Of a stretch of 20,226 bases of DNA, positions 7,977 through 14,979 are shown piece by piece (positions within the stretch are counted from its first letter, which is position 1; each line of letters starts with the position of its first letter). Both the position numbers and the translations under genes were made by a program. The stretch is from Phycisphaerales bacterium. GTDB taxonomy: Bacteria; Planctomycetota; Phycisphaerae; SM23-33. The notes beneath the pieces are model-generated. The model did no database searches, had not been told where the DNA came from, and saw only the letters and a list, made by a program, of their open reading frames with translations. Location of the stretch: contig PMYM01000166.1 of assembly GCA_003171235.1 (NCBI GenBank), positions 2,156 to 22,381 of the forward strand, read 5' to 3'.

Positions 7977-8909
7977 TTTTTTTCTTTTTCTCCGCGTTCT
8001 CTGCGCCCTCTGCGGTGAATCTTTTTCTTCGCCCAGCCAGCGGCTCTGGAGGCCTTCGTAGGCGTCGATGCGGCGGTCGCGGAGGAAGGGCCAGCCGCGG
8101 CGCACCTCCTCCAGCCACTTGGTGTCCACCGTGCCCAGCAGGGTCTCTTCCTTGTCCGGCGAGGCCTGGGCGATGACCGTGCCCAGCGGGTCGCACAGGA
8201 AGCTGCCGCCCCAGAAAATCAACCCTTCGCCGCCGGCGGGCCGCTCGTGCCCGACGCGGTTGACCGCCGCCACGTAAACGCCGTTGGCGATGGCGTGCCC
8301 GCGCTGCACCGTCTCCCAGGCCTGGCGCTGGGCGGGGCCGCAGGTGTCTTTCTCACGCGGGTGATAGCCGATGGCGGTGGGGTAGAAGAGTATGCTCGCC
8401 CCGCGCAGGGCCGTCAGCCGGGCAGCCTCGGGGTACCACTGGTCCCAGCAGATGAGCGTGCCTATGCGGCCAAAGCGCGTAGTGCAGGCCTGAAAGCCCA
8501 AGTCGCCCGGCGCGAAGTAGAACTTCTCATAGTACAGCGGGTCGTCGGGGATGTGCATCTTGCGGTACAGGCCGGCGATCTGGCCGTCGGCGTCGATGGT
8601 GGCGGCGGAGTTGTGATACACCCCGGCCGAGCGGCGCTCGAACACCGGCACGACCACCGCCACGCCCAGCTTGGCCGCCAGGGGCGAGATGGCTCGCGTG
8701 GTCTCACCCGGCACCGGCTCGGCCAGGTCGAACAGGGCGGCGTCCTCGCGCTGGCAGAAGTAGGGCCAGCGGAAAAGCTCCGGCAGGCAGATCACCTGCG
8801 CACCCGCTCGGGCGGCCTGGCGAATCTTCTCCAGGGCCCGCCCAAGATTCTCCTCCGAATCGGCCGACATCGCCATCTGCACCAGCGCCACTGTGAATTT
8901 AGTTTCCAT
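7965..8909 (-). CDS. aguB: N-carbamoylputrescine amidase (nitrilase superfamily)
   Basis: This enzyme hydrolyses N-carbamoylputrescine to putrescine, CO2 and ammonia, the step after agmatine deiminase. The protein has 314 residues. The nitrilase catalytic triad is visible: Glu44 in ICLPELFRWPYF, Lys117 in YRKMHIPDDP and Cys154 in GTLICWDQWYPEAAR. The substrate call rests on these CPA-like sequences and on the adjacent agmatine deiminase. An open frame runs upstream to 9068, but family homology begins at METKFTVALVQMA, so the ATG at 8909 is chosen. The last ~18 residues (about 297-314, SPQRAQRTRRKRKKVDR) are basic and unlike the family; they are encoded by two dispersed repeats that overrun the gene end. 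The natural C-terminus was probably near WLGEE (291-295). It is first in a two-gene operon with the deiminase. Confidence 0.92.
   Translation of the reverse strand: METKFTVALVQMAMSADSEENLGRALEKIRQAARAGAQVICLPELFRWPYFCQREDAALFDLAEPVPGETTRAISPLAAKLGVAVVVPVFERRSAGVYHNSAATIDADGQIAGLYRKMHIPDDPLYYEKFYFAPGDLGFQACTTRFGRIGTLICWDQWYPEAARLTALRGASILFYPTAIGYHPREKDTCGPAQRQAWETVQRGHAIANGVYVAAVNRVGHERPAGGEGLIFWGGSFLCDPLGTVIAQASPDKEETLLGTVDTKWLEEVRRGWPFLRDRRIDAYEGLQSRWLGEEKDSPQRAQRTRRKRKKVDR
7977..8030 (-). repeat. CACCGCAGAGG-type dispersed repeat forming the amidase 3' end
   Basis: On the minus strand this reads GATTCACCGCAGAGGGCGCA, then GAGAACGCGGAGAAAAAG and an A-rich run. I recognise it as a short repeat seen between genes in many environmental bacterial genomes; that is recollection, not a search. 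Here it is inside the open frame and encodes the tail of the amidase. It adjoins the GATCGGT inverted repeat. Confidence 0.5.
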
Positions 8910-8942
8910 GTCCAGATGCTTTTTACGGCAGGGGTGGGCAGG

Positions 8943-8987
8943 TTGTCCAGTGAATGCTGCGAATGGCAGTGAGTATAATGCTGTCAA
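8943..8987. promoter_or_regulatory. Divergent promoter region between aguB and ppk2
   Basis: The 103-bp gap carries a perfect TATAAT at 8974-8979 on the plus strand, 33 bp before the ppk2 start, though no good -35 hexamer lies 17 nt upstream. On the minus strand TTGACA (8982-8987) points toward the amidase gene, without a clear -10 at the usual distance. The two elements are almost adjacent, so transcription in one direction may interfere with the other. Confidence 0.45.
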
Positions 8988-9012
8988 TTCTCCAGCCAGA
9001 TCGGGAGCGATA

Positions 9013-9894
9013 ATGAACGCAGGGAAATTGATCTCCAGGTTGCAGGCGCCGCCGGGCAAGAGAATCACCCTGGCCGCCTATCCCACGGACTATCACGACA
9101 AGCTCACCAAGCCCCGGGCCGGAGAGCTGCTCTCCCGCGGGGTGGAGCAACTGGCCCAGCAACAGGACCTGCTCTACGCCCAGAACCGCTATGCCCTGCT
9201 GGTGATCATCCAGGGCCTGGACGCCTCCGGCAAGGACGGCATCGTTAAGCACGTCATGAGCGGCCTGAACCCGCAGGGTTGCCAGGTGACCTCGTTCAAG
9301 GCCCCTTCGCAGGAGGAACTGGAGCACGACTTCCTTTGGCGGTGCGCCAAGGCCTTGCCCCGGCGCGGGCAGATCGGCATCTTCAACCGCTCCTATTACG
9401 AGGAGGTGCTGGCCGTCAGGGTGCACCCCCAACTGCTGGGGCGCCAGAACCTGCCCGGCCGCGTCCTGCGCGGCAACATCTGGCGGCGCCGGTATGAGCA
9501 GATCAACAACTTCGAACAGTACCTGGCCCAGAACGGCACTGAAGTCATCAAGCTGTTCCTGCACATCTCAAGGGCGGAGCAGAAGAGACGGTTCCTCGAG
9601 CGGATTGACCAGCCGGAGAAAAATTGGAAATTCTCGCGGGACGACGCCAACGAACGGCGGTTCTGGCCGGATTATCAACGGGCTTACCAGGACATGCTCA
9701 ATGCCACCTCCACGCCCTGGGCCCCCTGGTACGTGCTGCCGGCCGACCATAAGTGGTTTACGCGCCTGGCGGCGGCCGAGATTGTCATCGACCGGCTCAA
9801 ACGGCTCAAACCAGCCTATCCCAAGCTAAGCCCTCGGCATCGGCGGGAATTGTCCCAGGCCCGCAAGGCATTAGAGAAAGAGCAAGTTCCATAA
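9013..9894 (+). CDS. ppk2: Polyphosphate kinase 2 family protein
   Basis: PPK2 enzymes transfer phosphate between polyphosphate and nucleotides, commonly making ADP or ATP from AMP or ADP. The protein has 293 residues, the usual single-domain length. The Walker A-like GLDASGKDG is at 68-76, and IGIFNRSYYEEVLAVRVHP at 121-139 is the hallmark second motif. The C-terminal half holds WKFSRDDANERRFWPDYQ (205-222) and TPWAPWYVLPADHKWFTR (234-251). The overall pattern is like class III PPK2 (AMP- and ADP-using), but class cannot be fixed by eye. GGGAG at 9003-9007 sets the ATG at 9013; upstream codons in the same frame lack homology. It is divergent from the polyamine operon and appears monocistronic, with a possible terminator at 10030-10074. 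Confidence 0.92.
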   Translation: MNAGKLISRLQAPPGKRITLAAYPTDYHDKLTKPRAGELLSRGVEQLAQQQDLLYAQNRYALLVIIQGLDASGKDGIVKHVMSGLNPQGCQVTSFKAPSQEELEHDFLWRCAKALPRRGQIGIFNRSYYEEVLAVRVHPQLLGRQNLPGRVLRGNIWRRRYEQINNFEQYLAQNGTEVIKLFLHISRAEQKRRFLERIDQPEKNWKFSRDDANERRFWPDYQRAYQDMLNATSTPWAPWYVLPADHKWFTRLAAAEIVIDRLKRLKPAYPKLSPRHRRELSQARKALEKEQVP

Positions 9895-9963
9895 GAGTCC
9901 CATTTCTCTGCTGCCCTTGCCGAGGCTTGTTGTGAAGACTCTCTAAGAACGTGCATGAAAACG

Positions 9964-9992
9964 TGACGCGGGCATCTTGCCCTCGCGGGACA
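9964..9992. repeat. REP-like palindrome remnant
   Basis: GGGCA-TCT-TGCCC (9970-9982) sits within a GACGCGGGCATCTTGCCCTC context that resembles half of the two-armed palindromic repeats at 16643-16703 and 18867-18936. Only one arm is present. It lies in the 229-bp gap between ppk2 and the MBL-fold gene. Confidence 0.35.
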
Positions 9993-10029
9993 CCGTATTT
10001 TCCGCGAACGGAACGCTCGCCGGACTCAT

Positions 10030-10074
10030 GGGCAACATGTCCATGCTACTCAGCATGCGATTGCCCGGCTTTTT
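10030..10074 (+). terminator. Possible intrinsic terminator downstream of ppk2
   Basis: An outer 6-bp stem GGGCAA (10030-10035)/TTGCCC (10061-10066) encloses an inner CATGC-TACTCA-GCATG hairpin (10042-10057). GGC and TTTTT (10070-10074) follow. The two stems are not continuous, so efficiency is uncertain. The position between two plus-strand genes fits a transcription-unit boundary. Confidence 0.4.
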
Positions 10075-10123
10075 CAGACGTGCCGATTGCAATTTGGGCC
10101 CGAAAGGCTAAGAATCGTCGCCC

Positions 10124-10795
10124 ATGCCGGAATTCATCGTCGTCAGCATCGGGACATTGTCGCACAATCCTTTTTGGAAGGAGGCCCCGGGCCTGCGCAC
10201 GCCCCATGCCACCACCACGCTGGTGGTCGATGAGGGCCGCCGCATCCTGGTGGACCCGTCGCTGCCGGGGTTGGCCCTGGTCAGCCGGCTGTTCGAGCGC
10301 ACCGGCCTGCGCCCCGAGCAGATCACCGACGTCTTCTGCACGACCCTCCGGCCGACGCATCGCCGGGCGTTGGCGAGTTTTCCCCAGGCCCGCTGGCTGG
10401 CCAGCCAGGATGAACTGGACCCCTATCGCCGGCACCTCTCGGCCCTGGCCGATGCGGCCGAGCGCAGCGGGGGCCAGGCCGACCCCGCCATCGGCGCCGA
10501 CCTGGAGTTGCTGGAGCGGTTCCTGCCCGCCCCGGACAAGCTGACCGAGGCCGTGCATCTTTACCCCCTGGCGGGGCCTTCCCCGGGGTCGGCGGGCCTG
10601 CTGCTGGCCAACCCGCTCCGCACCATCGTCATTGCCGGCGACGCCGCCCTGACCGCCCAGCACGTGCTGGCCGGGCGCGTCTGGGAAGGCTCGGCCGACG
10701 CCGAAACGGCGGTCAAGTCGCTTGCGGACCTGCTGGAGATAGCCGACATCATCGTCTGCGGCCACGACAACTACATGCTCAGCCCCGTGCGATGA
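10124..10795 (+). CDS. Metallo-beta-lactamase-fold protein with degenerate zinc motif
   Basis: The protein has 223 residues with MBL-fold landmarks: a beta-rich start ending in ILVDPSLPG (41-49), TDVFCTTLRPTH (68-79), LYPLAGPSPGSAGLLL (146-161), TIVIAGDAAL (167-176) and IIVCGHDN (209-216). In active enzymes the second landmark reads THxHxDH; here the positions are T, T74, L, R76, P, T78, H79, so two His and the Asp are lost. The His of TPGHTPGS is Pro152. Asp173 and His214 of the later motifs remain. A two-zinc hydrolase site is therefore not expected; a structural or ligand-binding role is the inference. A weak TTGCAA/TAAGAA pair (10087-10114) precedes the start, and the RBS is poor. Its TGA overlaps the ATG of the next gene by 4 bp, so it is coupled to the DUF21 pair. 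Confidence 0.75.
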   Translation: MPEFIVVSIGTLSHNPFWKEAPGLRTPHATTTLVVDEGRRILVDPSLPGLALVSRLFERTGLRPEQITDVFCTTLRPTHRRALASFPQARWLASQDELDPYRRHLSALADAAERSGGQADPAIGADLELLERFLPAPDKLTEAVHLYPLAGPSPGSAGLLLANPLRTIVIAGDAALTAQHVLAGRVWEGSADAETAVKSLADLLEIADIIVCGHDNYMLSPVR

Positions 10796-12087
10796 CCATG
10801 ATCCTGGGCCAAATCGGCATCGGCCAGTTCCTGCTGGAGCACTCCTGGCAGTTGGCGATCCTGTGCGCTTTGATCTGCCTGACCGCCCTGGTCAACGCCT
10901 CGGAGGCGGCCCTGTTCAGCCTGTCGCGCGGACAGTTGCTGGGGCTTTCCCAGGACGGGCACAAGTTCCACCGCCTGGTGGCCCAGTTGATGAAGAACCC
11001 CTCGGGCGTGCTGACGGCGGTGCTGCTGGGCGTGAACATCACCCAGATCGTCTATTTCGTGCTCAGCAGCCTGCTGGTGCTGTCGGTGGAGGCGCAGGTT
11101 GTCCAGGGGGCCTGGTGGGCGCCGGTGATGGCGGCGGCGACCTTCCTGGCGATACTCCTGCCGGGTGAGGTGCTGCCCAAGACGGCGGCCTTTCTGGCCC
11201 CGCTGCGCGTAGCCCCGCTGGTGGCGCCGATGATGGCCACGCTGGTGAGGCTGGCCAGCCCGGTGCATCGCCTGCTGGGGGCCGTGTTCGTCGAGCCGCT
11301 GACGAGGCTGCTCTCGCCCGCCCGCCCAACGGGGCCCTTCCAGGCCGAGGAGGTGGCCGGCCTGCTGGCCCTTTCCCAGAAGCGCGGGCTGATCGCCCCC
11401 GACCAGACCGAATTGCTGCGGGAGGTGCTGGAACTGACGGGCCTGCAAGCCGGCGACGTCATGGTGCCGCGCGTGGACATGGTCGCCTATCCCGCCGACG
11501 GCGATCGCAAGGGGCTGCTGGAGCTGATCCGCCAACGCCGCCTGACCAAGATCCCCCTGTACGAGAGCGACCTGGACCACATCGTGGGCATCGTCCACGT
11601 CAAGCGGCTGCTGCTGGAGGAAGAGGCCTCCCCGCGCCAGTTGGCCGGGCCGGTGCAGTTCATGCCGCGCACCGCCCTCCTGGAGCGGGTGCTGCTGCAG
11701 TTCCGCGCCACCGGCGGCACCCTGGCCATCGTGGTGGACGAATACGGCGGCACCGCCGGGCTGCTGACGCTGGAGACGGTGGTGGAGGAGATCGTGGGCG
11801 ACATCGCCGACGCCCGCGAGGCCCACGGCCCCTCGCCGGTGACCCAGGTGGCCCCGGGTGAATGGCTGGTGGAAGGCGACCTGCCGGTGCACGAATGGGC
11901 CGAGGCCTTTCTGGCCCAATTGCCCGGGCTGCGCTTCTCCACCGTGGGCGGGCTGGTCGTCAGCCTACTGGGACACATTCCCAGCGTGGGCGAGACCGCC
12001 CAGTACCGCAACCTGCAACTGACCATCGAGGCCATGCGCCGGCGGCGGGTGACCCTGGTGCGCGTCCGCCTGGTGGAGAAAACATGA
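10792..12087 (+). CDS. CNNM/CorC-type membrane protein (DUF21-CBS-CorC_HlyC)
   Basis: The protein has 431 residues. The DUF21 transmembrane domain covers about 1-185, with NASEAALFSLSR (35-46) and LPGEVLPKT (123-131) as signatures and hydrophobic segments near 20-34, 73-98 and 108-124. A CBS pair spans about 218-342 (DVMVPRVDM, IVVDEYGGTAGLLTLETVVEEIVGDI), and a CorC_HlyC domain fills about 348-430. Family members are cytoplasmic-membrane proteins linked to Mg2+ or Co2+ transport, often labelled hemolysin, with CBS domains binding adenine nucleotides. The ATG at 10792 overlaps the TGA of the MBL-fold gene (ATGA); a second ATG at 10798 is possible. It overlaps the downstream DUF21 gene by another ATGA, so the three genes form one translational unit. 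Confidence 0.9.
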   Translation: MTMILGQIGIGQFLLEHSWQLAILCALICLTALVNASEAALFSLSRGQLLGLSQDGHKFHRLVAQLMKNPSGVLTAVLLGVNITQIVYFVLSSLLVLSVEAQVVQGAWWAPVMAAATFLAILLPGEVLPKTAAFLAPLRVAPLVAPMMATLVRLASPVHRLLGAVFVEPLTRLLSPARPTGPFQAEEVAGLLALSQKRGLIAPDQTELLREVLELTGLQAGDVMVPRVDMVAYPADGDRKGLLELIRQRRLTKIPLYESDLDHIVGIVHVKRLLLEEEASPRQLAGPVQFMPRTALLERVLLQFRATGGTLAIVVDEYGGTAGLLTLETVVEEIVGDIADAREAHGPSPVTQVAPGEWLVEGDLPVHEWAEAFLAQLPGLRFSTVGGLVVSLLGHIPSVGETAQYRNLQLTIEAMRRRRVTLVRVRLVEKT

Positions 12088-13073
12088 TGCCCCTTTGGCC
12101 GCACATCCTGGGCTGGATTCTGCTGGCGGGGGGGATGGCGCTGTCGTTTTTGTACAGCGGCGTGGAGACGGGGGCGTACGTGCTGAACAAGGTGCGGCTG
12201 GACCTGCGGGCAGAATCGGGCAGCCGCTCGGCCCGGCGTCTGGCCGGGGCCCTGGCCGACCCCAGCGGCCTGCTGGCGGTGGTGCTGGCGGGAAACAACC
12301 TGGCCAACTACCTGGCGTCGGCCGGCATGGTGCTGTTGCTGAGCGATTACCGTCACGCCGAGTGGCTGGCCATGGCCATCCTGGCCCCGCTGACCCTGAT
12401 CTTCTGCGAGATGCTGCCCAAGAACCTTTTCCAGCGGCATGCCGAGACGCTGGTGTATCCGCTGTCCTGGCTGCTGGTGGCGTCGCAGCGGTTTTTCAAC
12501 GTCATCGGGCTGTTGCCGGTGATGCGGCGGGTGATCGGCCTGGGCCTGCGGCTGGCCCACCGGGCGATGCCACCCAGCCAGGCGCCGCTGGCGGCCACCG
12601 GGCGGCTGGCGGCCATTCTGGCCGAGGTGCAGGCCGGCGGCGGCCTGACCCACTCCCAGTCGCTGATGGCCGAACGCGTGGTCAATCTGCGCAGCGTCAG
12701 CCTGCGCAGTGTCATGGTGCCGCTGGAGCGGGCGGTGCTGGTCAGCCAGGCGGTGGGTCTGCAGGAGCTGCGAGAACTTCTGCATAAGCACGATTTCGCC
12801 CGCTACGGCGTCTTTAGCCAGCGGCGGGAGAACATCGTGGGCGCGCTGAACGTGTACGAGCCGCTGCTGGACCAGACCGGCTCGTCCCCGGCGGCCTTCA
12901 TGACGCCCCCCGTCTTCCTGCCCGAGAGCCTGCTGGTCAGCCAGGCCCTGGTGGAGCTCCAGCAGAATCACCAGATGATGGGCTTCGCCGTCGACGCCCA
13001 GGGCCGCTGCACCGGCCTGGTGACGGTCAAAGACCTGGTCGAGGAAATCGTGGGAGAATTGGAAGAACTGTAG
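12084..13073 (+). CDS. Short CNNM/CorC-type membrane protein (DUF21-CBS)
   Basis: The protein has 329 residues and is a paralogue of the upstream protein. The DUF21 domain covers about 5-165, with YSGVETGAYVLNKVRLDLRA (24-43) in place of the SEAAL block and FCEMLPKNLF (107-116) matching the GEVLPK block. The CBS region at about 205-325 retains SVMVPLERA (209-217) and ends GLVTVKDLVEEIVGELEEL. The C-terminal CorC_HlyC domain is absent, although the stop is in frame and the CBS pair complete. The ATG at 12084 overlaps the previous TGA (ATGATG), with GGAG upstream at 12074-12077; an in-frame reading from 11862 lies inside the previous gene and is not used. The pair may form a hetero-oligomer; that is inference. 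A GATCGGT repeat tract begins 4 nt after its stop. Confidence 0.88.
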   Translation: MMPLWPHILGWILLAGGMALSFLYSGVETGAYVLNKVRLDLRAESGSRSARRLAGALADPSGLLAVVLAGNNLANYLASAGMVLLLSDYRHAEWLAMAILAPLTLIFCEMLPKNLFQRHAETLVYPLSWLLVASQRFFNVIGLLPVMRRVIGLGLRLAHRAMPPSQAPLAATGRLAAILAEVQAGGGLTHSQSLMAERVVNLRSVSLRSVMVPLERAVLVSQAVGLQELRELLHKHDFARYGVFSQRRENIVGALNVYEPLLDQTGSSPAAFMTPPVFLPESLLVSQALVELQQNHQMMGFAVDAQGRCTGLVTVKDLVEEIVGELEEL

Positions 13074-14880
13074 CGCTGATCGGTACATCGGTTGATCGGT
13101 TGATCGCCGAATCGGTGAGTCGTGGGGTTGTAGGGTGGGAGAAATCGGCCGGAGGCCGATCTCCCACCGATAAACAGATGGGTGCCATGCCCTTACCCGT
13201 CTTGTGGGGAAGGGCATGGCAGGGCCGGGTGGTTTCACCCTTCCGTGACATCTCTTGTGAAGTGGGTGTCGCAGTCAGAAGCACCTGAACGCGCTGGCCG
13301 TAGGCAGAAACTTCCGCCTCCAGGTCGGCAGTAGTGGGCACGTCCAAATCAACATCACGCAACTCCTGATCAGGGAGAGATTCTTTCAAACTTCTCTCCG
13401 CGCGGTAAACGCAATCATACAGGACGCCTTCTTTATCCAAGGCGTAGATCGAGGAAGGCACGAAAGGGTTCCTGGGGTCAAGCCAGGGGTGCTTCAAATA
13501 TGCAACCAAGTCATCGAGGGACACATCGTGGCCGCTATCGTTCAAGAAGGTCACGGCCAGTTGTCCCACGGCGCGGTGGTACTGATCGCGAAAACCTTGA
13601 TATTGCTCCCAGCAGGCGATCACTCGATCCAACTCAACTTGGACCGGCTCCGGCAACGGCGAAGGCGTCTGCGGAAGCTTCGATTCGACCCAATCGGGCC
13701 ACTGCTTGGGGTCCGGGCCGGGATCATCCCCCAGCAACTTGGCCAGCCTCTGGCGGTTCTTGTTTTCATCGTAGTCGTCCCAGGTCGCGGGCATACGCTC
13801 ACGTTGGGCCAGGATCGCTAGGGCTGCCTGCGGCACTTTCATTCGCTCCAGCCCCCCTATACATCCTGCACCCGGAAACCCTCTTTCCCCGAACAGGGCA
13901 TAGCGCATCAAGAGCGGTACGCATTCCTGGCGGTTGAATCGGGCCAGGAGTTCGACGGATTCCGAGGCCAGGCTATTACTGTGATGCTTCAGCAGGAGAG
14001 CGGAAACGATCTGGGCATCTTCCTCATTCCCATGCCGGGCAAACAATCCCAAGGCGGTGAACCTGAACTCTATATCCCCCCAGGATTGGGACTTGTCGTT
14101 TTGCCACTCGGATTGGACCAGTTGAAGAATCTCTTTCCTGTCGTTCGCGGACCCTCTCTGATAGAGCACCCGGGCGGCGTTAGCACGGGAGAAAGGCCCA
14201 TACCCCCTGATCGAAAGCCGGCTAAGCGGCACAAGAAGCACCGTGAAGAAAACCACGCCCAGGCCACATGTCGCGGCCAACCCCGCCCCCGTCCAGACTC
14301 TGCCTTTCCTGGACCATCCCGGGCACGCTAGTGCAAGGCATACGGCACTCCATGTGACCATCGCACGCAAGGGAGCATAGGCCACAAGGTCCAAGAGAAA
14401 ATCGTTATGAAGTATTCTCAATCTCCAGTCCGTACAAGCCAGGAAAATGCCCAGAACAAGGATCGTCCCCGTCGCCGCAAGCACGGCAGCGCCCAGCCAG
14501 GCCAAGAACCGCAGGTTGAGTTGGCGACAGAACAGGCCTTCAGCCATCCCCACCAGCAGCACGGGGATCGCGGCCATTACCATCTGGAGCATGAAGGGCC
14601 AACCGTAAGTCGAGGTCAGCCAAAACGCAATGCCATACCAGGCCAACCCGGCCGCCGCCATCAACAACATCTGCCGCCAGCGCAGTCTCTGAATTCCGCC
14701 GACGGCAAAAAAGGCCGCCATCCCGGCCGCTCGTAAGGCCCGGTAGTGGACGCTGAATGTCACTACATCGCAGACTACAAAAGGAAGAACCAGCAGCAGC
14801 GCCAGGATCGGCGTGGGAATTCTCCGCAAGAACCTCTTATCCGCGGCGGAAGAATCGTTCTTCACCAGTTGCTCTGACAT
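13027..14880 (-). CDS. Large membrane protein with soluble helical C-terminal half
   Basis: I do not recognise the family. The frame gives 617 residues. Residues 22-220 hold about six or seven hydrophobic segments (around 23-40, 50-63, 71-89, 96-113, 126-148, 170-186 and 197-218). Residues 225-540 are soluble and helix-rich, with HEAT-like phrasing (FRFTALGLFARHGNEEDAQI, SESVELLARFNRQECVPLLM), so a protein-interaction role is plausible. The start has AGGGG 8 nt upstream. From about residue 548 the frame runs through three stacked palindromic repeats and then 47 bp antisense to the DUF21 gene, giving a low-complexity tail (RPPADFSHPTTPRLTDSAIN). The functional C-terminus is probably near residue 545, about 13240. 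It follows the D-Ala-D-Ala carboxypeptidase gene on the same strand, 97 bp away across a hairpin. Confidence 0.7.
   Translation of the reverse strand: MSEQLVKNDSSAADKRFLRRIPTPILALLLVLPFVVCDVVTFSVHYRALRAAGMAAFFAVGGIQRLRWRQMLLMAAAGLAWYGIAFWLTSTYGWPFMLQMVMAAIPVLLVGMAEGLFCRQLNLRFLAWLGAAVLAATGTILVLGIFLACTDWRLRILHNDFLLDLVAYAPLRAMVTWSAVCLALACPGWSRKGRVWTGAGLAATCGLGVVFFTVLLVPLSRLSIRGYGPFSRANAARVLYQRGSANDRKEILQLVQSEWQNDKSQSWGDIEFRFTALGLFARHGNEEDAQIVSALLLKHHSNSLASESVELLARFNRQECVPLLMRYALFGERGFPGAGCIGGLERMKVPQAALAILAQRERMPATWDDYDENKNRQRLAKLLGDDPGPDPKQWPDWVESKLPQTPSPLPEPVQVELDRVIACWEQYQGFRDQYHRAVGQLAVTFLNDSGHDVSLDDLVAYLKHPWLDPRNPFVPSSIYALDKEGVLYDCVYRAERSLKESLPDQELRDVDLDVPTTADLEAEVSAYGQRVQVLLTATPTSQEMSRKGETTRPCHALPHKTGKGMAPICLSVGDRPPADFSHPTTPRLTDSAINRSTDVPISATVLPILPRFPRPGL
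13078..13122. repeat. GATCGGT-type tandem tract
   Basis: Degenerate units (GATCGGTA, CATCGGTT, GATCGGTT, GATCGCCG, AATCGGTG) run from 4 nt after the stop of the DUF21 gene. The family is the same as the arms at 7879-7911 and 7944-7976. Confidence 0.7.
13134..13168. repeat. GTGGGAG hairpin repeat
   Basis: GGTGGGAG pairs with CTCCCACC, and ATCGGCC pairs with GGCCGAT around a GGA loop; an AA bulge separates the two stems on the left. The 15-bp imperfect stem is strong. It sits between convergent genes and may act as a bidirectional transcription barrier. Confidence 0.65.
13184..13220. repeat. GCCATGCCC hairpin repeat
   Basis: GCCATGCCCTT (13184-13194) and AAGGGCATGGC (13210-13220) form a perfect 11-bp stem, with ACCC/GGGG able to extend it inward. 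A small GGGTG-GTTT-CACCC hairpin (13227-13240) follows. It is the third palindrome within 145 bp of the DUF21 stop. Confidence 0.65.
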
Positions 14881-14918
14881 GTCGTACCCCTAACGCGCTT
14901 CGTTTCCATCGGGCTAAA

Positions 14919-14948
14919 CATGGTCACGCGAAAAAAAGCGTGACCATG
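14919..14948 (-). repeat. CATGGTCACGC hairpin between dacB and the membrane-protein gene
   Basis: A perfect 11-bp stem, CATGGTCACGC (14919-14929) and GCGTGACCATG (14938-14948), encloses an 8-nt A-rich loop. Only TTTA follows on the minus strand, so it is a poor intrinsic terminator but could stabilise the dacB message. It resembles the GCCATGCCC hairpin family in style and location. Confidence 0.6.
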
Positions 14949-14953
14949 CCACC

Positions 14954-14979
14954 CACTTTCGCACTCCGCACTCCGCACT
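14954..14979. repeat. CGCACTC-type tract abutting the dacB stop
   Basis: On the minus strand the dacB stop TAG runs directly into TGCGGAG, TGCGGAG and TGCGAAAG units. The same 7-mers make up the longer tract at 18729-18815. Confidence 0.6.

Noticed and set aside
8910..9068. N-terminal extension of the carbamoylputrescine amidase
   Set aside because: It overlaps the PPK2 start and promoter, and family similarity begins at the Met encoded at 8909.
11487..13238. Minus-strand open frame opposite the two DUF21 genes
   Set aside because: Composition is Gln, His and Arg-rich shadow sequence, and both plus-strand genes have clear domains and coupled starts.
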